A DNA stretch of 16,454 nt from Glaciecola sp. UBA2563 (lineage in GTDB: Bacteria; Pseudomonadota; Gammaproteobacteria; Enterobacterales; Alteromonadaceae). The DNA lies in the NCBI GenBank assembly GCA_002340325.1, contig DDLV01000164.1:1-16454 (forward strand). The letters are read 5' to 3'. Position 1 is the first letter of the stretch. Each line of letters opens with the position of its first letter. Made by a program: the position numbers and the translations under genes. Under the pieces are notes generated by a model, which saw only the letters and a program-made list of their open reading frames with translations, searched no databases and was not told the origin of the DNA. Shown in pieces: positions 16,049 through 16,454 of the stretch.

Positions 16049-16112
16049 AATAGATTCAAAATTTTGCGCGATAAGAGACATTTAGCATTAAACTACAGGA
16101 GAAAATCGAACA

Positions 16113-16358
16113 ATGGCACTTTACATCACTGACGAATGCATAAATTGCGACTTATGTGCAGAAGAATGCCCCAATGAAGCGATATCAATGGGAGAGGAAA
16201 TATACGAGATTGATGGGAATAAGTGTACCGAATGTATCGGGCATTACGATACACCTAGCTGCATTCCTGTCTGTCCAGTGGAATGCATATTGCCTGATCC
16301 AAATAGACAAGAATCTATTGATCAACTTGCCGAAAAATTTGCACAATTGCATAGCTGA
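16113..16358 (+). CDS. yfhL: YfhL-type 2[4Fe-4S] ferredoxin (Alvin family)
   Basis: A small cytoplasmic electron carrier of 81 residues. Cluster motif one is C9-x2-C12-x2-C15-x3-CP (C19). Motif two is C38-x2-C41-x8-C50-x3-C54, with C58 nearby. The eight-residue insertion between the second and third Cys of the second motif, plus a C-terminal helical extension (about 64-81), is the signature of the Allochromatium vinosum-type ferredoxins, which have unusually low and dissimilar potentials. E. coli YfhL has a similar length. AGGAG lies 11 bases before the ATG. Its position after ccoG suggests shared transcription, but a 64-base gap with its own ribosome site leaves that open. The electron partner is not evident. 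Confidence 0.95.
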   Translation: MALYITDECINCDLCAEECPNEAISMGEEIYEIDGNKCTECIGHYDTPSCIPVCPVECILPDPNRQESIDQLAEKFAQLHS

Positions 16359-16436
16359 TCTGACGTTTTGGGGCAATGTTCCTGTTAAGTGTTGTTGATT
16401 TTGATTTCGTTCATTTAATTATAGGAGTAGGGCATT

Positions 16437-16454
16437 TTGAAAGTCGCTGTAAAC
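16437..16454 (+). CDS. Possible start of a further gene, cut by the window edge
   Basis: A TTG at 16437 preceded by AGGAG (16423-16427, nine-base spacing) opens six codons reading MKVAVN before the window ends. The ribosome site is good but too little protein is visible to name it. Confidence 0.4.

Noticed and set aside
1..16454. CRISPR array, tRNA/rRNA genes, insertion sequences or prophage integration sites
   Set aside because: No regularly spaced direct repeats, no tRNA-like cloverleaf with CCA-type end, and no transposase or integrase motifs were seen on either strand.

Overview
This is a moderately AT-rich bacterial window. The long form of AcnB, CcoG, a YfhL-type ferredoxin, a NagB-II-like SIS enzyme and the carboxy(nor)spermidine pathway suggest a marine gammaproteobacterium of the Alteromonadales/Vibrionales type. 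That placement is inferred from gene content, not from a marker gene.

Layout. (1) 1-2552, minus strand: acnB, the TCA-cycle aconitase B, running off the left edge. (2) 2553-2916: a divergent control region with a sigma70-like acnB promoter and a perfect Fur-box core in front of the plus-strand genes. (3) 2917-5302, plus strand: a two-gene polyamine operon, carboxy(nor)spermidine dehydrogenase then decarboxylase (nspC), with overlapping reading frames. (4) 5365-8615, minus strand: an overlapping ATGA-coupled pair made of an exported 5'-nucleotidase-family protein whose phosphoesterase metal site looks destroyed and a membrane GGDEF diguanylate cyclase with intact active and inhibitory sites. 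(5) 8922-10972, plus strand: an exported agmatine/peptidyl-arginine deiminase-fold protein, 11 bases before a NagB-II/AgaS-like SIS-domain deaminase. (6) 11166-13148, plus strand: a ToxR/CadC-type membrane regulator with a large extracytoplasmic beta-propeller-like region. (7) 13149-14429: an accessory-looking stretch with a perfect 16-bp palindrome, a small secreted-peptide gene with an A7 slippery run, decayed or overlapping open frames, one unrecognised 99-residue gene and an unusual nested inverted repeat. (8) 14430-16454, plus strand: ccoG, a 42-residue one-span membrane protein, a YfhL-type ferredoxin, and the first codons of another gene at the edge.

How the parts may fit together. Iron is a common thread at both ends: an Fe-S aconitase, a putative Fur site, CcoG and a ferredoxin. 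The middle holds polyamine synthesis, a c-di-GMP synthase with a possible periplasmic sensor partner, and a guanidino-group deiminase-like protein. In Vibrio, norspermidine is both a siderophore building block and a signal that changes c-di-GMP, so this neighbourhood may link iron, polyamines and c-di-GMP. That link is inference from proximity. The most unusual observations are the degenerate nucleotidase coupled to the cyclase, the Fur-like site before the polyamine operon, the nested palindromes at 14198-14239 and the possible -1 frameshift in the small secreted peptide.
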